In this document: piece by piece, positions 6,765 through 13,712 of the stretch
Numbering within the stretch: position 1 is the first letter of the stretch
Layout of the letters: every line of letters begins with the position of its first letter
Assembly: GCA_043772865.1 (NCBI GenBank)
Contig: JAYVFU010000094.1
Location: forward strand, 1 to 13,712
Direction: 5' to 3'
Length of the DNA stretch: 13,712 nucleotides
Origin: JACMMS01 sp043772865
Lineage (GTDB): Bacteria; Pseudomonadota; Gammaproteobacteria; Burkholderiales; Methylophilaceae
Notes under the pieces: generated by a model
What the model saw: only the letters and a program-made list of their open reading frames with translations
What the model was told of the DNA's origin: nothing
The model's database searches: none
Translations under genes and position numbers: made by a program

Positions 6765-9227
6765 ATGAGCAAAAAAACCAGAAATTCCGATCCACATGCC
6801 ACACGTGAAGCTTCAAATTACGCTAGCCCATTACCTAGCCGTGAGTTTGTGCTACAAATCATGTCTGATCAAGGTATTCCATTAAGTACAGAACAACTAT
6901 ATTTATTGCTAGACATTAGCGATGATGAGCGCGAAATATTTAATAAACGCCTCAATGCGATGGAACGCGAGGGCCAGATTATGCGTAATCGCAAAAATCA
7001 GCTCTGTATTGCCGAGAAATTGCATTTAATTGTAGGTAAAGTGCAGGGGCATCCGGATGGCTTTGGTTTTTTAATACCCGATAACGGTGAGGAAGATTTG
7101 TTTTTATCACAACGTGAAATGTCACAAGTGTTGCATGGTGACCGCGCTATGGTCCGCATGGCGGGCTTGGACCGCAAAGGTCGCCCAGAAGGTAAAATTG
7201 TTGAAGTGCTAGAACGTACAAATCAAACCCTAGTGGGGCGAGTGATGCAAGGCCATGGTGTGACCATAGTGGCGGCGGAAGATAAGCGTATTAACCAGGA
7301 TATTTTGATTCCCTACCATTTGGACATGGGCGCAAAAGTAGGGCAGGTAGTCACAGTAGAACTAACGGAACAGCCATCAAGCACCGCACGCCCCATGGGA
7401 AAAGTAGTACAGATTTTAGGTAATTATGCAGATAGCGGCATGGAAATTGAAATCGCTTTACGTAAACACCAATTACCGCATGAGTTTTCACCAGCCGCTA
7501 TTAAGCAAGCTGCAGCTTTCAATAAATTGGTACAACCTGCAGATTATAAAGGCAGAATCGACCTGCGCGATTTAGCTTTAATTACCATTGATGGCGAAAC
7601 TGCGCGTGATTTTGATGATGCGGTATATGCCGAGCCACAAGGTAAAGGCTGGCGTTTAGTTGTGGCCATTGCAGATGTAAGTTATTACGTTAAACCTGGC
7701 GATGCGCTTGATTTAGAGGCCTATGACCGCGGTAATTCAGTGTATTTTCCCCGTCGTGTTATTCCTATGTTGCCAGAAGATTTATCTAATGGCTTATGTT
7801 CGCTCAAGCAAGAGGTTGAGCGCATGTGTATGGTGTGCGATATGCAAGTAGATGGGCTTGGCGTTGTAAAACAATATAAGTTTTACCCATCAGTTATGCG
7901 TTCTAAAGCGCGTACAACTTACACGCAAATATATGAAATATTACAAAATCCAGAAGGTGAATTAGCAAAAGAATATGCATGGCTAATGCCACATACGCAG
8001 CATTTATATACTTTGTATAAATTGATGTTAGCGCAGCGTGAAAAGCGTGGTGCCATTGAGTTTGAATCCTCTGAAACCATTATGATTTTTAATGATAATG
8101 GCAAAATAGACCGCATAGAAGCTTATGCCCGTAATGAAGCGCACCGCTTAATTGAAGAATGCATGCTTGCAGCCAACGTATGTGCTGCTGATTTTTTAAA
8201 AGTGAACGAAAATCCAGCGTTATACCGTATTCATGAAGGCCCAACGTCTGAAAAATTAGAAGCTTTACGGACCTTTATGGGTGAGTTTGGCTTTGGCGTA
8301 GCAGGCGGCGATACGCCACACGCCAAAGATTACGGTAGGCTGATTAAACAGTTTAAAGGCCGCCCTGACGAACAACTTTTACAAACCGTATTATTACGCT
8401 CTATGCAGCAAGCGGTTTATAGCCCAGACAACGTGGGTCATTTTGGCTTGGCTTACGAGGCTTATGCACATTTTACTTCGCCCATACGGCGTTACCCTGA
8501 TCTGCTCATTCATCGCGCGATTAAGGCCGTACTTAATGGTGATAAATACAAGGCTGGAGATTGGAGCAAATTAGGCATCCATTGTTCTATGACAGAACGT
8601 CGTGCCGATGATGCCACGCGTGATGTTAATGCTTGGCTAAAATGCTATTACATGCAAGATAAGCTTGGTGAGATATACGATGGCACCGTAGCTGGTGTGA
8701 CCAGCTTTGGCTTGTTTGTAGCACTTGATGGAGTGTATGTAGAAGGTTTGCTGCATGTGACAGAGTTGGGTAACGATTACTTTAATTTTGATAAAGCGCG
8801 CCATGAAATGTCTGGCGAGCGCACGGGTGTTAAGTACCGCCTTGGTGATAGATTGACCGTAAAGGTGGCAAGAGTTGATTTAGAAACCAGCAAAATTGAT
8901 TTTGTATTAGCGACTAAAGAAATTAGCCTTAAAGAGCAAGACGATACTGATGGTACATCTAAACCTACAAAAACTAAGTCATTACTGGGTGATGACAAAT
9001 TTGCTAAAAAGACAACTAACCAATCAGGGGCTACTCGTTTATCTGCTACTAAATCTAATGCAGCTAAGCCAGCTGCAGATCAATCCAAAAAAGATAAGAC
9101 ACTAAAAGTAATTAAACCTAAAAGTAACTCGCCTAAAAACGATACGCCAGCTGCAAGTAAATCAAGTCGCGCAAAGCGTGCAACGGCTAAAAAAACCAAT
9201 GAGAGCAGACGTAAAGCTAAGTCTTAA
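6765..9227 (+). CDS. rnr: Ribonuclease R
   Basis: This 820-residue 3'-to-5' exoribonuclease of the RNB/RNase II superfamily degrades structured RNA in mRNA and rRNA turnover. Domains in order: N-terminal winged helix (about 25-85), two cold-shock OB folds (about 88-235, starting VGKVQGHPDGFGF), the catalytic RNB domain (about 260-590), an S1 domain (about 636-722) and a Lys/Ser/Ala-rich tail of roughly 95 residues. The active-site acids are D276, D282, D284 and D285 in the TIDGETARDFDDAV stretch, and the conserved HFTSPIRRYPD spans 569-579. The basic tail separates it from RNase II and is typical of RNase R, where it helps binding or unwinding of structured RNA. The ATG at 6765 has only a weak AAAGAG upstream. 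It is followed 49 bp later by rlmB, a common pairing. The length is normal and no key residue is missing. Confidence 0.97.
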   Translation: MSKKTRNSDPHATREASNYASPLPSREFVLQIMSDQGIPLSTEQLYLLLDISDDEREIFNKRLNAMEREGQIMRNRKNQLCIAEKLHLIVGKVQGHPDGFGFLIPDNGEEDLFLSQREMSQVLHGDRAMVRMAGLDRKGRPEGKIVEVLERTNQTLVGRVMQGHGVTIVAAEDKRINQDILIPYHLDMGAKVGQVVTVELTEQPSSTARPMGKVVQILGNYADSGMEIEIALRKHQLPHEFSPAAIKQAAAFNKLVQPADYKGRIDLRDLALITIDGETARDFDDAVYAEPQGKGWRLVVAIADVSYYVKPGDALDLEAYDRGNSVYFPRRVIPMLPEDLSNGLCSLKQEVERMCMVCDMQVDGLGVVKQYKFYPSVMRSKARTTYTQIYEILQNPEGELAKEYAWLMPHTQHLYTLYKLMLAQREKRGAIEFESSETIMIFNDNGKIDRIEAYARNEAHRLIEECMLAANVCAADFLKVNENPALYRIHEGPTSEKLEALRTFMGEFGFGVAGGDTPHAKDYGRLIKQFKGRPDEQLLQTVLLRSMQQAVYSPDNVGHFGLAYEAYAHFTSPIRRYPDLLIHRAIKAVLNGDKYKAGDWSKLGIHCSMTERRADDATRDVNAWLKCYYMQDKLGEIYDGTVAGVTSFGLFVALDGVYVEGLLHVTELGNDYFNFDKARHEMSGERTGVKYRLGDRLTVKVARVDLETSKIDFVLATKEISLKEQDDTDGTSKPTKTKSLLGDDKFAKKTTNQSGATRLSATKSNAAKPAADQSKKDKTLKVIKPKSNSPKNDTPAASKSSRAKRATAKKTNESRRKAKS

Positions 9228-9263
9228 GCATCAATATATTCAATATCATTAAATTAGAAAAGC

Positions 9264-9270
9264 AAAAAGG
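9264..9270 (+). promoter_or_regulatory. Ribosome-binding site of rlmB
   Basis: AAAAAGG lies 6 bases before the ATG at 9277. The 49-bp gap after rnr has no terminator-like hairpin, so the two genes are probably cotranscribed. Confidence 0.6.
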
Positions 9271-9276
9271 TAGCAC

Positions 9277-10032
9277 ATGAGCGACATCCGTATTTTATTT
9301 GGCTTTCACGCCGTTTTAAGCCGCTTACGCCAGCATGGTACTAGCATTCAAGAAATCTTAATTGACCGCGATCGTATTGATGCGCGTATGAAAGATTTAC
9401 TCAAAATGGCCGAGCAATACAATGTGCGCACCATGGAAGTCGAGCGCTCACGTTTAGATGGTATGGCTGGCATGAATGGACGTCACCAAGGGGTGATTGC
9501 ACGTGTGGTAGATACACCGATTCCCTACAAAGATATTCACGATATTTTAGAGTCTGACCTTACAGAGCCACCCTTCTTTTTAATTTTAGATGGCGTAGAA
9601 GACCCACACAATTTAGGCGCTTGCTTACGTGTGGCAGATGCCATGGGTGTGCATGCGGTGATTGCGCCTAAAGACCGTGCGGTAGGCTTAAATGCTACTG
9701 TACGTAAAGTAGCCAGTGGCGCTGCTGAAACTGTACCTTTTATCGCTGTTACTAATCTCGCCCGCACTATTCGAGAGTTACAAGAGGCTGGCGTTTTTGT
9801 GATTGGCACCACTATGGATGCACCGAGCAACTTACTCAATACCAAGCTAGAAGGTCCTATCGCGATTGTGTTAGGTTCAGAAGGTGAGGGAATACGCCGA
9901 TTAACTGCCGAGACTTGTGATGCGCTTGTCACCATACCCATGTATGGTTCTGTTGAAAGCTTAAATGTGAGCGTGGCAAGTGGGATTTGTTTATATGAAG
10001 TGCGTAGACAGCGTAGTTTGATTAAAGCCTAA
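9277..10032 (+). CDS. rlmB: 23S rRNA (guanosine-2'-O-)-methyltransferase RlmB
   Basis: This 251-residue SpoU/TrmH-family (SPOUT) methyltransferase uses S-adenosylmethionine to methylate the ribose of G2251 (E. coli numbering) in the peptidyl-transferase P loop of 23S rRNA. An N-terminal RNA-binding domain (about 1-80) precedes the knotted catalytic domain. The three SpoU motifs are all visible: N112 to R118 in DPHNLGACLRVAD, the LGSEGEGIRR loop with E202, and SLNVSVASG with S228 and N230. The length matches the family (about 245 residues). It has a good ribosome-binding site and lies directly after rnr, a conserved RNA-processing pair in proteobacteria. The choice of RlmB over another SpoU enzyme rests on the N-terminal domain, overall similarity and the rnr neighbour. 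Confidence 0.95.
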   Translation: MSDIRILFGFHAVLSRLRQHGTSIQEILIDRDRIDARMKDLLKMAEQYNVRTMEVERSRLDGMAGMNGRHQGVIARVVDTPIPYKDIHDILESDLTEPPFFLILDGVEDPHNLGACLRVADAMGVHAVIAPKDRAVGLNATVRKVASGAAETVPFIAVTNLARTIRELQEAGVFVIGTTMDAPSNLLNTKLEGPIAIVLGSEGEGIRRLTAETCDALVTIPMYGSVESLNVSVASGICLYEVRRQRSLIKA

Positions 10033-10053
10033 ATTTTATCTAAACTTTTTTTT
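10016..10053 (+). terminator. Weak terminator-like structure at the end of rlmB
   Basis: GTTTGATTAAA (10016-10026) can pair imperfectly with TTTTATCTAAAC (10034-10045), with two mismatches and one G-T pair, and is followed by eight Ts (10046-10053). The stem is very AT-rich, overlaps the rlmB stop codon and ends just before the next gene, so strong termination is doubtful. Confidence 0.25.
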
Positions 10054-10056
10054 ATC

Positions 10057-10797
10057 ATGGTAATTAATAAAAAATTGTTCATTCTTTCAGCCGTATTAAA
10101 TTTGGCTGCGTTTAGTGCTTTTGCTTTAGCTGGTGAAGAAGTAAAAGACAACAAACTGGAATATAAACTAACAGCGTCACATTATTCCACTGAGTCCATT
10201 AAAGCTAACGATATTAATCTGCGTGCCAGCAAAAGTAATCAAACATTTTGGCTTGGTTACTATGATGAAAGTACGTCTAATTTTAGTCAATTGCGTGCGG
10301 GCTATGAACGCACAGATGAACTCCCGTATACGCATTTAACTTCTTCACTACAAATCGCGGAGCATGGCTTTCTTGGATGGTCTGAAAATGCAGAAATTGG
10401 TGCGTCATTTTTTGTATTAGCAGGCATAGGTCGAACTAATTTAAGGCCTTACGATAATATTAATTTTGATCCTAATGATGCGATTACTTACGGTGTTGGT
10501 TGGAGAAATGCTGAAGATACCAGTATTTCTTTATTTACCGTAAAAGATGATAGAGTCAATAATGGACAGCAAATAACACACCTTGTTTTTCGTCAATCTT
10601 TTGAGCGTGCACAAAGGTTAACATTGGATATATTTAGCAAGTGCGGCCCTGACGATGCATTTGGTGAGTCTATTCGTGCTACAGGCTCAGCGATTACTTA
10701 TGATGTTTCAAAGTATTCACTACGCTTTGCCTACGAACCCAAAGTAAACTTTAGTCAAGAAAGTATGTTGAGATTATCAGTAGCACTTAAATTTTAG
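10057..10797 (+). CDS. Exported, probable outer-membrane beta-barrel protein, unknown function
   Basis: This 246-residue protein has a clear signal peptide: K5-K6, a hydrophobic core, then AxA (A23-L24-A25) with cleavage before GEE. The mature part has no membrane helices. It shows alternating polar/hydrophobic strands rich in Tyr, Phe and Ser, and it ends in LRLSVALKF, with the terminal Phe typical of proteins inserted by the BAM complex. An outer-membrane barrel of roughly 8-12 strands is therefore likely, but I recognise no family. It contains a single cysteine, C196. The ATG at 10057 is the only start that preserves the signal peptide. It lacks a ribosome-binding site and follows a run of eight Ts by three bases. 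It lies 24 bp after rlmB on the same strand, and its stop codon directly abuts that of the opposing RND gene. A role in metal efflux is not shown. Confidence 0.75.
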   Translation: MVINKKLFILSAVLNLAAFSAFALAGEEVKDNKLEYKLTASHYSTESIKANDINLRASKSNQTFWLGYYDESTSNFSQLRAGYERTDELPYTHLTSSLQIAEHGFLGWSENAEIGASFFVLAGIGRTNLRPYDNINFDPNDAITYGVGWRNAEDTSISLFTVKDDRVNNGQQITHLVFRQSFERAQRLTLDIFSKCGPDDAFGESIRATGSAITYDVSKYSLRFAYEPKVNFSQESMLRLSVALKF

Positions 10798-13712
10798 TTA
10801 GTCTGCTAGAGAGTGTTCTAAATGAATTCGCGTATCACCGTTTTTGGGCTCATCTGAAAAATAATAATAGAGTAGTGGTATTAATAGCAATGTAAAGAAA
10901 GTGGCGGTAATTAATCCGCCGACAATCACTACCGCAAAAGGGCGTTGCGTTTCAGAACCCATGCCGTGTGAAAGCGCTGCGGGTAATAAGCCTATACCAG
11001 CCATGAGTGCCGTCATTAAAATAGGCCTTAATCTTGATGTTGCCCCCTCAATAATTGCAGTTGTTTGCGCTTTGCCTTCTAGTAAGAGATGTTTAATCTG
11101 CTCTACCATAATGACCCCATTTTGTACGGATATACCTGCTAATGCAATAAAGCCAACGGCAGCGGATACCGATAAATGTAAGCCTGCTAAGCCCAACCCA
11201 GCTAGGCCACCAATGATTGTAAAAGGAATCATCAATAAGACTAATAATGAGTTCTTAACAGATTTAAACGCGCTAAACAGCACTATAAATATCAACAAAA
11301 GTGACAAGGGCACAATCACTTCTAAGCGCTTCATGGCACGTTGCTGATTTTCAAATTGTCCGCCCCAAGTCATGGTATAGCCTTGAGGCAAGTGGACTCT
11401 TTGGTTCACTTTTTCCATGGCCTCTTTCACAAAACTACCTTGGTCACGATTAGTTAAATTGGCTTTGATCGAGACGATACGGGATACACCCTCACGACTT
11501 ACACGTGATGCACCTTGCTTAATCTCAATATTAGCGACTTCACTTAATGGAATGCTGCCAGCATTATTGGGAAGCGCTATGGGCAGCTCTGCCACATCAT
11601 CAAAAGCATCTCTAAAATCATGGTCTAAACGGACGGTGACATCAAAGCGTTTGTCGCCATCGTAAAAGGTGTTAGCGATAGATCCGCCCATTGCCGTTTG
11701 TATGGTGGCGTTTACATCATCTACATTTAAGCCATAACGAGCGAGCTTATCTTTTTGTAGATTGATATCGAGTTCAGAATTACCCGAAATACGAATTGCA
11801 TCTACGTCCGAGGCCCCTTGAACACCTTTTAATACAGCCACAACTTCATCCGCTTTGGATTCTAGAATGCTTAAATCTGGACCAAATATTTTAATGGCAA
11901 TTTCCCCTTTAACGCCTGACAGCGCCTCTTCTACGCTATCTTGAATCACTTGTGAAAAGTTGGTCGGTATACCAGGTATCTCGTGAATTTTTTTTGAGAT
12001 GCTTTCAACTAATGCATCTTTACTACTAAAGCCCCAAGTATTGTGTGGCTTTAAATTAACTAATATCTCTACATGATTTGGACCTTTGGGGTCAGTACCA
12101 TCATCTGGCCTGCCGACATGGCTCACTACCATATCGACTTCTTTATAGCTCAGTAATATAGCGCGTACTTTGCGCTCAATTTCCTTGGTTTTTTCTATGC
12201 TGCTAGATGGTGGTAAGTCTAATGTTAGCCAAATATTGCCTTCATCTAATTTAGGTAAAAATTCAGAACCTAGTCTTGGTGCTAAAAGCAACGTTACTAC
12301 CAGAAGTACTACAGAAATACCCAGTATCGGCAACCTAAAAAGGGTGAGCTTTTTTAAACTATTGCCATAAAACGTTTGTAAGTTATGCATCCAGTTTGAA
12401 TGCTTTTCTGCCATATTACCTTTACGCATAGTGTAAGAAAGTAAGGCAGGGACCAGCGTTAACGTTAAAATAATGGCACCCAGTAAAGCAAAGCTCAGGG
12501 TAAATGCCATGGGTGAAAATATTTTACCTTCTACTTTTTGGAAAGTGAAAATCGGTAAAAACGCTAAAATAATAATGAGTTTTGAAAATAAAATAGGGCG
12601 TCCCATTTCAACAGCCGTGTGTTTTAAACTATGAATGCGCTTACCGTAACCTTGATGGTGACCTTCAATTTTATTAAGTGCTAGCCGCACCATTAAAGCC
12701 TCCACTAAAACGACCGCACTATCGATAATAATGCCGAAGTCGACTGCGCCAAGTGAAATTAAGTTGGCTGATACTCCGCAAATATCCATCACGATAAAAG
12801 CAAATAGTAAAGATAGCGGAATAACAGCCGCGACAATAAGCGCTGCCCGCCAATTACGTAAAAATATAATGAGAATGGTAACAACTAACAAAGCGCCGAC
12901 GATTAAGTTCTCAGTCACGGTATCTACAGTATGGTTAATCAATGTAGTGCGGTCATATAGCGGATGAATTTTCACACCGACAGGTAATGTTTTGTTAATT
13001 TGATCGACTTTAAGTCGTAGCGCATCAATCACTTTTGCGGGGTTCTGGCCTTTAGTCATCAGCACAATACCAATAACGACATCATCTTCTTTATTGTAAG
13101 AAACAATACCAGAGCGCGGCCTATCTCCAATTTCTACACGTGCAACATCACTTACCAGTATGGGTTTTCCATCTTGGGATGTGATGACAGTTTGCCCAAT
13201 ATCGTTAATATTTTTATATAGCCCAACACCCCTCACTACCAACGCTTCGTCACCGCGATGCATAGTACCGCCGCCTATATTAGAGCTATTTTTAGAAAGT
13301 GCTATATTGACTTGATCTATGCTGACATTGAATTTTTTGAGTAAATAAGGGTTAATTTTTACTTGATATTCTTTAATTGAACCGCCAAAACTTGTAATGT
13401 CTGCAACGCCAGATACCGTGCGCAATACAGGGGTTATCGTCCAATCTTGAATGGCTCTTATTTCTCGCTGTGGCATACTGGCTGGGGCATCAAGCTTATA
13501 GCGATAGATTTCACCTACAGCGGTAGTCAGTGGTGCTAAAGATGGCTGATAAGCGGGTGGCAGAGAAATACCCTGTAAATGCTCTAACACCTGCTGTCTA
13601 GCAAAGTAGTCGTCAGTTTTTTCAGAAAAAGTCAGTGTAACAACAGATAAGCCTGTAATTGAAACTGAGCGCATTTGTGATAAATGAGGCACACCACTCA
13701 TGCCACGCTCAA
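10798..13712 (-). CDS. CzcA/CusA-family heavy-metal efflux RND transporter, N-terminus cut by window edge
   Basis: This is the inner-membrane proton/metal antiporter of a tripartite efflux system. The frame stays open to the right edge, reading ERG before the first visible ATG at 13701, so that ATG is internal. About 970 residues are present, and family members of about 1030-1050 imply 60-80 missing, including the first helix. Seen in order: periplasmic porter segments, helices near LIVGALLVVTILIIFL, and the proton-relay stretch DFGIIIDSAVVLVEA. There the two Asp codons are at 12739-12741 and 12721-12723 and the Glu codon at 12700-12702, matching CzcA D402, D408 and E415. Next come GVKGEIAIKIFGPDL in the second porter half and a final helix bundle. 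The DFGII-D pattern is that of divalent-cation (Co/Zn/Cd/Ni) pumps rather than monovalent Cu/Ag CusA, though the exact metal is uncertain. The czcB- and czcC-like genes should lie beyond the right edge. Confidence 0.93.
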   Translation of the reverse strand, partial: ERGMSGVPHLSQMRSVSITGLSVVTLTFSEKTDDYFARQQVLEHLQGISLPPAYQPSLAPLTTAVGEIYRYKLDAPASMPQREIRAIQDWTITPVLRTVSGVADITSFGGSIKEYQVKINPYLLKKFNVSIDQVNIALSKNSSNIGGGTMHRGDEALVVRGVGLYKNINDIGQTVITSQDGKPILVSDVARVEIGDRPRSGIVSYNKEDDVVIGIVLMTKGQNPAKVIDALRLKVDQINKTLPVGVKIHPLYDRTTLINHTVDTVTENLIVGALLVVTILIIFLRNWRAALIVAAVIPLSLLFAFIVMDICGVSANLISLGAVDFGIIIDSAVVLVEALMVRLALNKIEGHHQGYGKRIHSLKHTAVEMGRPILFSKLIIILAFLPIFTFQKVEGKIFSPMAFTLSFALLGAIILTLTLVPALLSYTMRKGNMAEKHSNWMHNLQTFYGNSLKKLTLFRLPILGISVVLLVVTLLLAPRLGSEFLPKLDEGNIWLTLDLPPSSSIEKTKEIERKVRAILLSYKEVDMVVSHVGRPDDGTDPKGPNHVEILVNLKPHNTWGFSSKDALVESISKKIHEIPGIPTNFSQVIQDSVEEALSGVKGEIAIKIFGPDLSILESKADEVVAVLKGVQGASDVDAIRISGNSELDINLQKDKLARYGLNVDDVNATIQTAMGGSIANTFYDGDKRFDVTVRLDHDFRDAFDDVAELPIALPNNAGSIPLSEVANIEIKQGASRVSREGVSRIVSIKANLTNRDQGSFVKEAMEKVNQRVHLPQGYTMTWGGQFENQQRAMKRLEVIVPLSLLLIFIVLFSAFKSVKNSLLVLLMIPFTIIGGLAGLGLAGLHLSVSAAVGFIALAGISVQNGVIMVEQIKHLLLEGKAQTTAIIEGATSRLRPILMTALMAGIGLLPAALSHGMGSETQRPFAVVIVGGLITATFFTLLLIPLLYYYFSDEPKNGDTRIHLEHSLAD

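Noticed and set aside
9537..9941. 134-codon minus-strand frame inside rlmB
   Set aside because: It lies entirely antisense to conserved SpoU motifs; its Ser/Ala/Thr-rich composition is that of an antisense shadow, with no recognisable domain.
10901..11347. 148-codon plus-strand frame inside the RND gene
   Set aside because: It is antisense to conserved RND membrane segments and shows no domain; the Pro/Ile/Lys-rich content is explained by the opposite-strand codons.
11417..12967. Further plus-strand frames (11417-11665, 12170-12370, 12731-12967) inside the RND gene
   Set aside because: All are short, antisense to well-conserved transporter sequence and without ribosome-binding sites.
13699..13701. 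ATG at 13701 as the true start of the RND gene
   Set aside because: The frame remains open to the window edge and the expected first helix and N-terminal porter residues are missing, so this is an internal Met.
1..13712. CRISPR arrays, tRNA or rRNA genes, insertion sequences
   Set aside because: No regularly spaced repeat array, cloverleaf, rRNA-like sequence, transposase or paired terminal inverted repeats were seen.

Overview
The window is a stretch of AT-rich proteobacterial chromosome. RNase R and RlmB side by side, a CzcA/CusA-type heavy-metal RND pump, an outer-membrane-type protein ending in Phe, and the style of the RNase R and RlmB sequences all suggest a betaproteobacterium. Methylophilaceae (a Methylotenera-like methylotroph) is my best guess, but it comes from protein feel and not from a search. 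There are seven solid protein genes, one doubtful small gene, and no rRNA, tRNA, CRISPR array or recognisable mobile element.

Left part (1-6373): a signalling island. A minus-strand gene encodes a stand-alone receiver-Hpt protein (198-986), possibly preceded by a tiny two-helix membrane protein (1008-1190). Divergent from these is a very large hybrid sensor kinase (1390-5247): seven-helix MHYT-like membrane domain, three PAS domains, HisKA, HATPase, degenerate receiver, active receiver and Hpt. It is followed 73 bp later by a receiver-HD-GYP protein (5321-6373), a predicted c-di-GMP phosphodiesterase. Together they look like a complete phosphorelay whose only visible output is c-di-GMP breakdown. 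The layout resembles RpfC/RpfG of Xanthomonas, but with an MHYT/PAS sensor in place of the DSF-sensing region and an extra receiver-Hpt protein. No DNA-binding output domain is present.

Middle part (6374-10032): a 391-bp non-coding region with an FNR-like palindrome, a possible promoter and an inverted repeat in the presumed leader. It precedes rnr (RNase R) and then rlmB (23S rRNA Gm2251 methyltransferase), a conserved RNA-metabolism pair.

Right part (10057-13712): a secreted, probably outer-membrane beta-barrel protein of unknown function (10057-10797). It abuts tail to tail, with zero bases between stop codons, a minus-strand CzcA-type RND metal-efflux gene. That gene runs off the right edge and lacks about 60-80 N-terminal residues here. 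Its adaptor and outer-membrane partners would be expected beyond the right edge.
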